Source of the DNA: Schlesneria paludicola DSM 18645
GTDB lineage: Bacteria > Planctomycetota > Planctomycetia > Planctomycetales > Planctomycetaceae
Reading direction: 5' to 3'
DNA: 64,000 nucleotides
Assembly (NCBI RefSeq): GCF_000255655.1
Contig: NZ_JH636435.1
Location: 1,378,136-1,442,135 of the forward strand
This document shows, piece after piece, positions 26,639-36,599 of this stretch. Every line of letters begins with the position of its first letter. Within the stretch, counting starts at the first letter, position 1. The position numbers were made by a program, and so were the translations under genes. The notes under the pieces are model-generated. The model did no database searches. It was not told the DNA's origin and saw only the letters and a program-made list of their open reading frames with translations.

Positions 26639-26956
26639 CCGCTAGTTGACGCCGATTGCAAATTACGGAGGAAGGTTCCTTCCTCCGTAACATTCTTGTC
26701 ATCGCGTGCCAGATCGAACTCGCGGACGCGAATTCGTGCAGATTCGCTGCCAGAGGACGGCAGGTATCCGTGCGGTTGCCCTGTCGCAAATGCGATGTGA
26801 GAGCACGTTTCCCATAACCGAAGTGCACTCAGTCTTGAGAGACACTTTCACCGCCCACGGCTGCATCTGAGCACAAACTCACGTGCCATTCATACCACTG
26901 CAATTACTTGTCTTCTAAACATCGGATCGACGGCAAGCTCTGTATAGGCAATTAAA

Positions 26957-29900
26957 ATGAATGATTCAGAGCAGTTTGACTATGCTTTTCAGAAGCTTAC
27001 AACGCAACGACCATTCCCGTGGCAACACGCTCTTTATGAAGACTGGTTCCGAATGGGAAAATTCCCATCGGCATGCAGCCTGCCAACTGGTATCGGAAAG
27101 ACATCCGTCGTCGCACTTTGGCTTATGGCGCTTGCGAAGCACCCGACTCAAGTTCCACGTCGTCTGGTCTATGTTGTGAATCGACGCACGGTCGTAGACC
27201 AAACGACAACGGAAGTCATGCGGCTGCGAAACAATCTCATGGCAGCGGGACTTCACGAGCCATTGCTGGCACTCTGCGGACTCGACCTACCAACTGACGA
27301 GCCACCACTTGCGATCAGCACACTTCGCGGCCAGTTCGCGGACAATCGCGAATGGTCCGCAGACCCGGCTCGACCTGCGGTCATCATTGGCACCGTGGAT
27401 ATGATCGGCAGTCGGCTGCTATTCGGTGGGTACGGACTTGGGTTCAAGTCGAAACCGTTACACGCCGGATTTCTGGGACAGGACGTGTTGCTCGTCCATG
27501 ATGAGGCACATCTGGAACCGGCGTTTCAAGCGTGCCTCGTTTCCATCCAAAAGGAGCAAGATCGCTGCAAAGAGTTTCGCCAGTTTCACGTCATGGAATT
27601 GACAGCAACGCCACGCCAAAGTGCAGAGACGTTTGCGCTGACCGAGGCCGAAAAAAATCCCCCTCCAAAACAGCCCGCCACTCCGACCGAACCCATCCAT
27701 TTCGTCTGGCGTCGGCTGTGTGCAAAGAAAACTGTTCGACTGCACGAAGTGAAAGACGAGAAAGCAGTTGCCGATCAGATCGCAATATTGGCTTTGCAGT
27801 ACAAGGACTCGAAGCAAGCCATTATTGTGTTTGTACGCCGAATCGATGACGTTGCCAAAATTGTGACTCGATTGGAAGCCGCGCACCAGAAGGTCAAACA
27901 ACTCACCGGTACGCTACGCGGACTCGAACGAGATCGACTCGCAGATCAACCACTCTTCAAGAGATTTCTTCCCGAGGCGCCACGCTCGAATGAAACAGTC
28001 TTCCTCGTCTGCACGTCCGCGGGCGAAGTCGGGGTCAACATCTCTGCCGATCATCTCGTCTGCGATCTGTCCACATTCGACAGTATGGCACAGCGTTTCG
28101 GACGCGTGAACCGCTTTGGATCTCAGCCCGACTCTGAGATCCATGTCGTCCACCCGACCGACATGTCAGCAGAGAACGAACTCGATCGACGCCGAGCAAA
28201 AACGCTCAAGCTCTTGAGCGATCTCCACGGCAACGCCAGCCCGAAGGCCATTGGAGAACTGACTTCTCAAGAGAAGGAAGCGGCATTCGCTCCAGCACCA
28301 GAAATCTTGCCAACGTCCAAGATCCTGTTTGATGCCTGGGCTCTTACGACAATCAAATCGAAACTTCCAGGTCGTCCGCCCGTCATACCCTATCTTCACG
28401 GAATCGAAAACGACGATACGGCAGAGACACAGTTTGCCTGGCGCAACGAAGTCACGTTGACCGCTGGACGAGTCTCGACAAGAGACATCGAAGAACTGCT
28501 TGATCACGTCCCTCTCAAGCCACACGAACTTTTGCGAGTCGCCACCTATGGCAAGGGCCGTGCTTACGATCAGCTTCAGAAAATTGCGACGCGAACCCCC
28601 GATCTTCCGCTCTGGATCATCGAGCCCGATGGCTCGCTCATCAGCGACAAAAACGTCTCTGACATCGTCGCGAAGCGAGGTACGGGCTTTGTCGTCACTT
28701 TGGCCGGGCGGACGGTCGTATTACCACCTCAGGCTGGGGGACTATCGTCGGACGGCACGCTCGAAGGTGCAGAAGCCTATTCTGCAGCACGTCACTATGA
28801 CGTGTTCGCCAGTGCGATCGAGAATTCGCGGTTGAGATTCACCATTAGCACCGATTCGGAGGGTCAAAGCTGGCTCATCCCGGTTTCACCAATCCCAGGT
28901 CTTTCTGAGGACGTTCGTTGCCAGATCAACCTCCAAAACAAGCGGTATCGCGAACTTACTCGGCTCTTTCGAGAACACAAGCTTCCGCCGGCACATTTGG
29001 AATTCAGCCTCAGCCTCCAAGGCATGGTGGAAGAAGATTCTGACGGCCTGGGCCTGCAGGAGTATCTTGTTCTGCAATTGATCTCCTCAAAAAAGGAAAC
29101 CGCTGGAACACCGGAATGGCCCATCCTGCAAAAGCACCTCGAAGGCGTACGGCTCTATGCTCGCAAGATTTGTCGTGGTCTCGGATTCACCGAGGAATTG
29201 ACTCGCGCAATCGAGCTTGCAGCAGTCTGGCATGATCTTGGAAAAGGAAGAGCCGTCTGGCAGCGAGGAGCCGGAAACGACAAGACGAATTCGCCTGTTT
29301 GCAAAACCATCCATGGGCGACCTCCCGAGAATCTCAAACGCTATCGTCATGAATTTGGTTCTCTGATCGATCTGCATGGTGTGCCAGAATTTGTCGAAGA
29401 GCTCGCAACCCTGAACGATCAACAACGCGATCTCGCTCTGCATTTGATTGGCACGCATCACGGTCGCGGCCGACCTCATTTCACAAATTCCGAGGCGAAC
29501 GACAGCGAATCCTCATCAGACATCATCGAGTTTGTTCTGGCGGAAGTCCCAGCACGATTTGCCCGGCTGCAGCGCACCTTCGGACGCTGGGGCTTGGCCT
29601 ATCTGGAATCGATTTTGCGTGCGGCCGACGCTCTTGATTCAAGGCGAATCGATGCCACGCCGATTGGCAACACTGAAGAAGGTATCTGGCCAGAACCGGT
29701 AACAAAAACGCTGCGAGCCCCGGTGCGTCCCCGTGCGACACCTTCCATTCAGGTCAACCTGAATCCCGCCAATCCAGGGCAGTTTTTTGCCTGCTGTGGA
29801 TTGTTTGAACTTGCCGAATGCCTCTGGCCCGGGGTCGAAGGTTGGTTTGATGCGAGTCGCTTCTGCCTCGCCTGTCAGGGCGACCTGAAAACCCTTTTGA

Positions 29901-30604
29901 ACACATTCGTGGAATGCCAACTCACGAACATCATGACTGTGACGGAACATGCTCGGTTCAAAGAACTATCGTCCATGTCAGCGAAAGAACGGAAGAACGT
30001 TGCGGGACTTGAGGACGAGTACAAGGATTTGGGGAAGCTCCTGCGCGAGGCACCTCTCGCTCTTCAAGCCCCATTCGATCTTCGACTGGATTGGTTCGTC
30101 GACGATGCCGCGGGCGGCAGTCGGTTCAAAACCTGGGCTGGTCAACAATCCGTGCTCGGCATCGCCACATCAATGAAAGACAACCTGGAACAGAATTCGT
30201 GGCGAAATGAGGACTGCCTGAAGTTCTCGTCGATTGGATGCGGATTACCGTTCAATTTCGATTCCGATCTTGGAAGCCAAGGGGGAGCCATTGATGTGGG
30301 ATTCAGTTTCGACCCACTCGCGGCAAGCGCTCTGACGCGAATCGAGTCCACAGCTCGCCCCGCCTTGGAACTCCTCGCGTTCATCGGGCTCCAACGATTT
30401 CGCCCCCATCAGATTTCAAATGACAATCGATTTCTCTATGTCGTCTGGAACAGACCACTTCCGGCCAGCATCGCGTCTGCCGCGGCTGCGAATGCACTGC
30501 CCGTTCCCGGATCAGATCAGTTCGAATTTCGGCTCTTGTATCGCACGAAGTACCTGAAAAGTTTTCTGCCCGCCATTCCGTTTACTGGAGACTCCGATGA
30601 GTGA
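26957..30604 (+). CDS. cas3: Cas3 helicase-nuclease fused to Csb3-like module (type I-G/I-U)
   Basis: 1215 residues. The DExH helicase comes first: Walker A TGIGKT (44-49), DEAH (182-185), TATPR (216-220) and motif VI MAQRFGRVNRFG. The HD nuclease follows the helicase, as is usual in I-U Cas3: His759-Asp760 in VWHDLGKG, then YRHEFGS and IGTHHGRGRP. From about residue 925 an extra module of 290 residues begins (IQVNLNPANPGQFFACCGLF, LWPGVEGWFDASRF) that resembles the separate Csb3 protein of some I-U loci. Cas3 unwinds and degrades target DNA after recruitment by Cascade; the Csb3 part may link it to the complex. The csb1 start overlaps the end by 8 bases. Confidence 0.92.
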   Translation: MNDSEQFDYAFQKLTTQRPFPWQHALYEDWFRMGKFPSACSLPTGIGKTSVVALWLMALAKHPTQVPRRLVYVVNRRTVVDQTTTEVMRLRNNLMAAGLHEPLLALCGLDLPTDEPPLAISTLRGQFADNREWSADPARPAVIIGTVDMIGSRLLFGGYGLGFKSKPLHAGFLGQDVLLVHDEAHLEPAFQACLVSIQKEQDRCKEFRQFHVMELTATPRQSAETFALTEAEKNPPPKQPATPTEPIHFVWRRLCAKKTVRLHEVKDEKAVADQIAILALQYKDSKQAIIVFVRRIDDVAKIVTRLEAAHQKVKQLTGTLRGLERDRLADQPLFKRFLPEAPRSNETVFLVCTSAGEVGVNISADHLVCDLSTFDSMAQRFGRVNRFGSQPDSEIHVVHPTDMSAENELDRRRAKTLKLLSDLHGNASPKAIGELTSQEKEAAFAPAPEILPTSKILFDAWALTTIKSKLPGRPPVIPYLHGIENDDTAETQFAWRNEVTLTAGRVSTRDIEELLDHVPLKPHELLRVATYGKGRAYDQLQKIATRTPDLPLWIIEPDGSLISDKNVSDIVAKRGTGFVVTLAGRTVVLPPQAGGLSSDGTLEGAEAYSAARHYDVFASAIENSRLRFTISTDSEGQSWLIPVSPIPGLSEDVRCQINLQNKRYRELTRLFREHKLPPAHLEFSLSLQGMVEEDSDGLGLQEYLVLQLISSKKETAGTPEWPILQKHLEGVRLYARKICRGLGFTEELTRAIELAAVWHDLGKGRAVWQRGAGNDKTNSPVCKTIHGRPPENLKRYRHEFGSLIDLHGVPEFVEELATLNDQQRDLALHLIGTHHGRGRPHFTNSEANDSESSSDIIEFVLAEVPARFARLQRTFGRWGLAYLESILRAADALDSRRIDATPIGNTEEGIWPEPVTKTLRAPVRPRATPSIQVNLNPANPGQFFACCGLFELAECLWPGVEGWFDASRFCLACQGDLKTLLNTFVECQLTNIMTVTEHARFKELSSMSAKERKNVAGLEDEYKDLGKLLREAPLALQAPFDLRLDWFVDDAAGGSRFKTWAGQQSVLGIATSMKDNLEQNSWRNEDCLKFSSIGCGLPFNFDSDLGSQGGAIDVGFSFDPLAASALTRIESTARPALELLAFIGLQRFRPHQISNDNRFLYVVWNRPLPASIASAAAANALPVPGSDQFEFRLLYRTKYLKSFLPAIPFTGDSDE

Positions 30605-31703
30605 CGTTTCACAATTTGACGCCTGGCTGACGACCGATGAATTTGCGGCTCTCGTCATCCGTGAATTTCTTGAACCTGTCGAAGGCCCCGATGGTGTCCT
30701 GTTCCCGGCAACTTACGCGGCGGCCGAGGACAAAAAAGTGTTTCCCGGTGGCTACAACATCGATCCACCCGAAGGTGACAAGAACATCTGTCTGGTTGAC
30801 AGCATCGGGTCGCAGGCCAACCGTATCGAGCCGATGTTTGCAAAACCTGATTTTGCACATCTAATACCACAGATCTCCGTCACGGCCGGACCAAAGTCGA
30901 TTAGCATTTTGGAAGCCGGCCATCGCGCGGGGGATGCACTCGTGCGGTGCACGCCGTTGCAGAAAGAACTCCAAGACGCATTCAAGTCCGTTCTCAAAGG
31001 CGACGCCGAGCCGATGGCAAAGATCGCTCCGACTTCGCTGGTCTTCGGAGTCTGGGATTCTCGAGACACCCAGGCAAAGCTGCCGCGATTAATTGCGTCG
31101 ACAATCCGTGCGTTTGATGTGAAGCGTCTCAAGCGATCTGCCCAATATAATCCCTCAACCGACTATATCGGCGACAATCTTCTGCCCGAGACAACAGACA
31201 AGTCACAGAAAGACGCCTACGCCGAACGCGGGTTTGTCCACGTTCCCGCGACGGGCTCGCATGGCGGCGTGATTGCATCTGGAGGGGTACGACGGGACGC
31301 CACGTTAAGCCTTGGTGCATTGCGTCTGCTTTCCGCAGGAAGTGATCCCAAAAAGACCGTCACCCTTCGCAGGTACGTGCTCGGGCTATCACTCGTTGCA
31401 TTCACATCCAATCCAGCGACTTACCTTCGCCAGGGATGTAACCTTGTCCCCGGGTCCAAACCTCGCGAATTTGAATTGGTGCACGCCGACGGAAAACGTG
31501 AGCCGCTGAAACTGACAAACGCTGAAGCGCTCAAGTACGCGACCGCTGTCGCCAAGGCATTCGGAGTTGGAGAAGGGAAAACGGTGACATTCGATTCAAA
31601 GCTCGCCAGCGCGGATATCAAAGGCGAAGGCGACGTCAAACCTACCCGCTCTCGCGGCCGACGAAATGCGGCAACCGCCGACACGACGGAGGGGGCCGAA
31701 TGA
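30597..31703 (+). CDS. csb1: Csb1 / Cas7-type backbone protein, type I-G
   Basis: 368 residues of the GSU0053/Csb1 family, the Cas7 protein that coats the crRNA and forms the Cascade backbone. Family marks are CLVDSIGSQANRIEPMF near residue 63 and the glycine-rich FVHVPATGSHGGVIASGGVR, then RDATLSLGALRLL, near residue 205. The Lys/Arg-rich C-terminus (KPTRSRGRRN) may touch RNA. GGAG precedes the ATG, and both ends overlap neighbours (8 bases with cas3, 4 with csb2), so the three genes are translationally coupled. Confidence 0.92.
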   Translation: MSDVSQFDAWLTTDEFAALVIREFLEPVEGPDGVLFPATYAAAEDKKVFPGGYNIDPPEGDKNICLVDSIGSQANRIEPMFAKPDFAHLIPQISVTAGPKSISILEAGHRAGDALVRCTPLQKELQDAFKSVLKGDAEPMAKIAPTSLVFGVWDSRDTQAKLPRLIASTIRAFDVKRLKRSAQYNPSTDYIGDNLLPETTDKSQKDAYAERGFVHVPATGSHGGVIASGGVRRDATLSLGALRLLSAGSDPKKTVTLRRYVLGLSLVAFTSNPATYLRQGCNLVPGSKPREFELVHADGKREPLKLTNAEALKYATAVAKAFGVGEGKTVTFDSKLASADIKGEGDVKPTRSRGRRNAATADTTEGAE

Positions 31704-33250
31704 CTTCAGTACTCTGTCTTACGCTGCGATTCCTTGATCCAGTACCGCAATTTCACGGACGCGGACCAGACGATAATCCCGAGTGGCCACCATCGCCACT
31801 ACGGCTTTTCCAGGCATTGGTTTCGGCATCGGCCAGACGGTGGAGCGAACAACAATTCGCGGAGATTGCGACCCCAGCCCTCCAGTGGCTGGAACGGATT
31901 CAACCATCAATCGTAACGCCTGCGTTTCAACACGAACGATTCGGTTACCGGACGTATGTGCCAAACAACTCAGGAGACTTGATGACCGCCGCATGGGCCC
32001 GCGGTGACACCGAATCGAGTATGGCCAAATATCGGGTCGAAAAAGATGTTCGGCCTACAAACTTGCTCGAGGAAACGATTCGATTCTTGTTTCCTTTCGA
32101 AGAGGGGATCTGTCAGTACTTCGACGTCATTCAGGCGGCGGCAAGATCCGTCACCCATTTGGGATGGGGGATTGATATGGTCGCCGGAAATGCAGAACTT
32201 CTCAGCAGCACAGAAGTGGCCCAACTCAACGGAGAAGTCTGGCATCCCTCTGAAGGATCTCGCACCACTTCCTTACGTGTTCCGATCGATGGCACGCTCG
32301 CCGCATTGAACGCCAAACACCGGGCATTCCTCGAACGAATTGGTCCAGATGGTTTTAAACCAGTGCCCCCATTGTCGAAGTTTCGGATTATGGGGTATCG
32401 CCGCGCGATGGAACCCGCACGGCGGCAGTTTGCCGCGTTCACGATCTTGAAACCAGATGCGAGCGGCATGAAATCGTTTGATCCAATCCGCCGCACTCGC
32501 GACATCGCTGGAATGCTGCGTCATGCCGTCGCAGAAGTGGCGCACAATCAAGGTTGGTCCGACGAACGGATCAATGTCTTTGTTCATGGTAAGGTGCCCG
32601 ATGGTTCACAACCATCAAATGGCAGCATAAGCCCAGATCGGTTTCAGTATTTGCCTTTGCCCACCATCAATTACGCACTGAAACGAGTCGAGGCAATTCG
32701 TCGTGTCCTGATTGCAGCACCGGCGCACTGCAGCAAAGAAGCGAAGTGGGCATTGCAGGCAATGGCAGGTACAGAACTGGTTCATCACAACAACGTCGCG
32801 GGACTCATGACGATCCTTCCCACCTCCGACGCAGTCTTAAGACAGTACACTGACGAGGCCCGAACATGGTCGACCGTGACACCTGTAATTCTTCCCGGCT
32901 ACGACGACCCAGATCACTTACGTCGTAAGCTCAAAGACGTGCGTGACGCCGAGACTCAGAAGCGATACCTCGCCCGCCTCGATAGCAGATTGGATTCGCT
33001 GCTTCGAAAAGCGTTCCGGCAAGCAGGTTACGCAGAGGACCTCATGACCCAGACCGAACTCGAATGTCGCAATGTCGGATTTCACTCTGGCGTGGATCTG
33101 GCGTCACGATATCTGCCTCCGGAGAACCTCAATCAATCACCTCGCTATCACGTCAAGATTCGCTTCCCATTTCCGATCCGCGGTCCCATCGTCGTCGGAA
33201 GCGGTCGATTTCGGGGCTTCGGCCTGTTTGCAAGACTGGACGAGTCGTGA
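31700..33250 (+). CDS. csb2: Csb2 / Cas5-Cas6-type protein, type I-G
   Basis: 516 residues of the GSU0054/Csb2 family, in which a Cas5-like RAMP domain is joined to a Cas6-like one. The N-terminal ferredoxin-like strand (VLCLTLRFLDPVPQFHG) is followed by the PEWPPSPLRLFQALV motif typical of Csb2. The last 30 residues have the glycine-rich RAMP loop GPIVVGSGRFRGFGLF. As no separate cas6 is present, Csb2 should process the pre-crRNA and cap the 5' handle. The start overlaps the csb1 stop by ATGA. Confidence 0.9.
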   Translation: MTSVLCLTLRFLDPVPQFHGRGPDDNPEWPPSPLRLFQALVSASARRWSEQQFAEIATPALQWLERIQPSIVTPAFQHERFGYRTYVPNNSGDLMTAAWARGDTESSMAKYRVEKDVRPTNLLEETIRFLFPFEEGICQYFDVIQAAARSVTHLGWGIDMVAGNAELLSSTEVAQLNGEVWHPSEGSRTTSLRVPIDGTLAALNAKHRAFLERIGPDGFKPVPPLSKFRIMGYRRAMEPARRQFAAFTILKPDASGMKSFDPIRRTRDIAGMLRHAVAEVAHNQGWSDERINVFVHGKVPDGSQPSNGSISPDRFQYLPLPTINYALKRVEAIRRVLIAAPAHCSKEAKWALQAMAGTELVHHNNVAGLMTILPTSDAVLRQYTDEARTWSTVTPVILPGYDDPDHLRRKLKDVRDAETQKRYLARLDSRLDSLLRKAFRQAGYAEDLMTQTELECRNVGFHSGVDLASRYLPPENLNQSPRYHVKIRFPFPIRGPIVVGSGRFRGFGLFARLDES

Positions 33251-33859
33251 GTTCGTCCCGAAAGGTCCCCCCTGAATGGTCACTTGAATTGTCCAGCCAC
33301 CGCCAAGGCGGTGCTTCCGCATCGCCTGTACTTCGAATCGCGGGGAGATCCACGACATGCAAAGAGACAACTAGGCGTCAAGAAGCGTTAGCCCTCGGAC
33401 CTTCCGCGTTCGAATTCAAGTTGTTCAAGCGCGCGTCGTATGACACGTTCTGACTCGGGTCACGTCCATTGTCATCAGTTTGTGTGTTTCTTCGAGAGAG
33501 TAATAAAGTTCCGAGAGTGAACGCGTCTCGGCTCACCCGAATTAATGACCACGCGGTCCATCGGCAATTCGGGACGGAAGAATTACGACACTCGCGGACT
33601 GGTCCGAAATGACCACCCGTGCTTCCGATTGGAATCAGGCTTCGGATTCGCCCCGTCATTCGTCCGTGGTCCGTGGTCCGTGGTCCAAATGACGGCATTT
33701 CAATTGTCGAAACACGCGATTCGTCGCATTTGAATTGCTTTGATTGTTTGTCGCACTCAATCCGATTGTGCGCTGTCATGCGCCGAGGTTTCTGCGTGCG
33801 ATGATTTCTGGTCCAGCCCCTTCGTTATGGATGACGATCCACCATGAATCAGGTGATCT
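33251..33859. other. Gap inside the cas operon
   Basis: 609 bp between csb2 and cas4-cas1 with no supported gene. It contains an 8-base tandem repeat (GTCCGTGG three times near 33661-33685). This is far too short to hold an intact csx17 (about 700 residues), and no csx17-like text is seen. A separate promoter for the adaptation genes may lie here. Confidence 0.5.
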
Positions 33860-35788
33860 ATGCCGTCACTGTCTACCTCATCCCTCGATCTGGCCGCGAT
33901 TCTTTTGGGAGATGACGAACCGGAATTGCTCTTCACTGACGAAGAACTCATCCCCGTTCGAATGCTGAACGAATTCACCTACTGCCCGCGACTGGCCTAT
34001 CTCGAATGGGTCCAAGGGGAATTCACCGACAATCTCGATACCAAACAAGGCACTTTCGGTCATCGCAATGTCGATCGGCCGTCGGCTCGTCCGATCCCTG
34101 CGGCGCAGGGTCCGTGCCAGGACTCCGCGGGCGACAACGAGACTGCTGCAACGGAACCGTTACTGAAAACGCGTGCGTTGACGTTGTCCGCATACCGGGA
34201 AGGGCTGGTCGCGAAGCTCGATCTGCTAGAACTGGAAGGTTCATCCGTCACGCCTGTCGAATATAAGAAAGGTGCGATTCCGCCGAATCCACATCAGGCC
34301 TGGGAACCCGAACGCGTGCAGCTTTGTGCGCAAGGCTTGATCCTGCGAGAAAATGGATATCAATGCGATTCCGGCGAACTCTACTACATCGAGTCCCGGC
34401 ATCGTGTCACCGTACCGTTTGACGACGCGTTGATCCTCAGAACCCGTGAACTCGTCCGGCGGCTGCGAGAAATGGGACGGACCGAACAGATCCCGCTGCC
34501 GCTGGTCGACAGCCCCAAATGCCCACGCTGTTCCCTGGTCGGAATCTGCCTGCCTGATGAAACGAATCTCCTTCTCCGAGACAACCAGGCAGACGCCGCC
34601 TCTACGACAAACACACCCCCCATTCCTCGTAGGCCTCTCGGCGCGCTGGGCACTCCGGCAATCCGGCAACTAATTCCCGCGCGCGATGACGCCTTGCCGC
34701 TCTATATCAAAGAGCAGGGGGCGTACGTGGGAAAAGATGGCGAACGTCTGGTCGTACGTCATCGCGAGGCCAAACTGGTCAGCGTTCCCCTCATCGAAGT
34801 CTCACAACTGTCATTGTTTGGGAACGTGCAGATGTCGGCGCAGGCGCTGCGAGAAGTCGTTGACCGAGGCATTCCCGTCTGCCACTTCAGCTACGGCGGC
34901 TGGTTCGTCGCCATGACAACAGGACACGTCCGGAAAAACATCGAACTGAGAATCGCTCAATTCGCCGCGGCCGCCGATCCCGAGACGTCACTCTCCCTGG
35001 CCAGGGGATTCATCACGGCAAAAATCAAAAACGGCCGCACCATGCTCAGGCGGCATGCCCACGCAAAAAACAACGGCAGCGCGGCAGCACCACCAAACGA
35101 GACACCTCCCGTCACAGAAGACGCCCCTGTATTCGAGCCTTCCGATCACGATCCCACGTTGGCGAGCCGAAACGGATCATCCCGTGACTTGGAGCAACTG
35201 GCAGAATGGGCGCAAAAGGCCCAACGAGCGCCGTCGGCCGAATCACTGCTGGGGTTGGAAGGAATGGCCGCCAAGATCTACTTCTCCGGCTTGGCAAAGC
35301 TTTTGAAAGGCGGAGACACATTTGACTTTCGCGGCAGAAATCGACGTCCCCCGCGTGACCCTATCAATGCGCTGCTCAGCTTCGTCTATTCACTGCTGGC
35401 GAAAGAAGTGACGATCGCCGTGCAGGCCGTCGGCTTTGATCCGCTGCTGGGATTCTTTCACAAGCCACGCTACGGCCGGCCGTCATTGGCCCTGGATCTC
35501 GCGGAAGAGTTTCGTCCTCTGATCGGTGATTCCACCGTCATGATGCTGATCAACAACGGGGAAATTGCGCAGTCCAGTTTTTTGTCGCGAGCGGGTGCCG
35601 TCACGCTGACCGAGCCAGGTCGCAAGGCGGTAATCGCTGCGTTCGAACGACGGATGGAACAAGAGATCACGCATCCAATTTTTGGATACAAGATCAGCTA
35701 TCGACGAGTGCTTGAGGTCCAGGCGCGATTGCTCTCACGTGTTGTGCTGGGCGAGCTTGCCGCGTACCCGGGATTTTGTACGAGATGA
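33860..35788 (+). CDS. cas4-cas1: Cas4-Cas1 fusion protein (spacer acquisition)
   Basis: 642 residues. The Cas4 part (1-235) has the iron-sulphur cysteines Cys42 (TYCPRLAYLEW) and Cys221/Cys224/Cys230 (CPRCSLVGIC), and nuclease residues around KLDLLELEG and VEYKKG. The Cas1 part (about 275-642) begins LYIKEQGAYVGKDGERLVV and has the metal ligands Glu467 (LEGMAAKIYF), His534 (FFHKPRYGRPS) and Asp546 (LALDLAEEF). A low-complexity Asn/Pro-rich stretch (about 395-445) sits inside Cas1. Cas4-1 fusions are typical of I-G loci; Cas4 selects PAM-containing prespacers and Cas1-Cas2 integrates them. AGGTGATCT directly precedes the ATG. Confidence 0.95.
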   Translation: MPSLSTSSLDLAAILLGDDEPELLFTDEELIPVRMLNEFTYCPRLAYLEWVQGEFTDNLDTKQGTFGHRNVDRPSARPIPAAQGPCQDSAGDNETAATEPLLKTRALTLSAYREGLVAKLDLLELEGSSVTPVEYKKGAIPPNPHQAWEPERVQLCAQGLILRENGYQCDSGELYYIESRHRVTVPFDDALILRTRELVRRLREMGRTEQIPLPLVDSPKCPRCSLVGICLPDETNLLLRDNQADAASTTNTPPIPRRPLGALGTPAIRQLIPARDDALPLYIKEQGAYVGKDGERLVVRHREAKLVSVPLIEVSQLSLFGNVQMSAQALREVVDRGIPVCHFSYGGWFVAMTTGHVRKNIELRIAQFAAAADPETSLSLARGFITAKIKNGRTMLRRHAHAKNNGSAAAPPNETPPVTEDAPVFEPSDHDPTLASRNGSSRDLEQLAEWAQKAQRAPSAESLLGLEGMAAKIYFSGLAKLLKGGDTFDFRGRNRRPPRDPINALLSFVYSLLAKEVTIAVQAVGFDPLLGFFHKPRYGRPSLALDLAEEFRPLIGDSTVMMLINNGEIAQSSFLSRAGAVTLTEPGRKAVIAAFERRMEQEITHPIFGYKISYRRVLEVQARLLSRVVLGELAAYPGFCTR

Positions 35789-36004
35789 TTGCCGATGTTG
35801 CCTGCTCACGATTGTTTGCAGCTCTCCATCCACGGGTTGGGAACTGGCGCGTTTTCATCACAGAGAATACGAGACACAGCGCGAGGCATTTGCAACTAAG
35901 CCACCCCATGCCGATGAAAATGGGTCTGTGTCCCTCTCCGATCCCGCCCGTTGGGGACGATTTGCCCAGGCGTCTGATTGAAGAACAAGATCAAGGGAAC
36001 CATC

Positions 36005-36298
36005 ATGAAGAACGTGTATCTTGTCAGCTATGACGTCTGCGACGCCAAGCGGCTGCGCCTGACGTACCGCAAGCTCTGTGGATTTGGCACCCCACTGCAG
36101 TACTCGGTCTTCCGTTGCGAACTCAGTCCGATGCAACGTCAGTCCCTGAAAGAGCAGCTTTGGGACATCCTCAACTTGGACGTCGACCGAGTGATGATTG
36201 TGGATCTGGGCCCCGCAGGCGCGCGCGGCGACGAGTGCGTCGAGTTCTGGGGCAGTTCACGAATGGCAGTCCCCACTCGGACGGCCGTCATCGTGTGA
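36005..36298 (+). CDS. cas2: Cas2 spacer-integration protein
   Basis: 97 residues. The ferredoxin-like fold starts KNVYLVSYDVCDAKRLRLTY, where Asp10 in the YDV motif is the conserved metal position. YSVFRCELSP and RVMIVDLGPAG are the next strands. It pairs with Cas1 to form the integrase. GGGA lies eight bases before the ATG at 36005; an earlier in-frame TTG at 35978 lacks this. It ends the cas operon and is followed by the leader and array. Confidence 0.93.
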   Translation: MKNVYLVSYDVCDAKRLRLTYRKLCGFGTPLQYSVFRCELSPMQRQSLKEQLWDILNLDVDRVMIVDLGPAGARGDECVEFWGSSRMAVPTRTAVIV

Positions 36299-36304
36299 CG
36301 GCCG

Positions 36305-36365
36305 TTCGAAATCACGAAGACTGGCTCCGCCGAGATTTACAAATGCCATGAAATCGTGGACGCCA
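36305..36365. repeat. R1 dispersed repeat, left half only
   Basis: GAAATCACGAAGACTGGCTC and ATGCCATGAAATCGTGGACG match the first 60 bp of R1. The right terminal repeat is missing. It begins seven bases after the cas2 stop codon. Confidence 0.6.
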
Positions 36366-36599
36366 TCCGGCGTTGCCTTCGGCGGTGAACGCCCCGCATG
36401 CAAACTCGGACACCCCATTCACCGCACACTGATGACTCAATCAGAGTACACGCAGACATCACCTGCCTTCGCGACTGCAGTGGACGATCCTTTTGAAATT
36501 GCGTCGCACACGGATATGATCGCCGTTCGCAAACAGTCATTTCGGTTGACGATGACGATCTTTGGCAATTCGAGTGAAATCCGACAGATCGATTGTTCG

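Noticed and set aside
33378..33779. Complement frame in the gap between csb2 and cas4-cas1, considered as an extra cas or anti-toxin gene
   Set aside because: The translation shows no Cas or toxin-antitoxin motif and no start signal.
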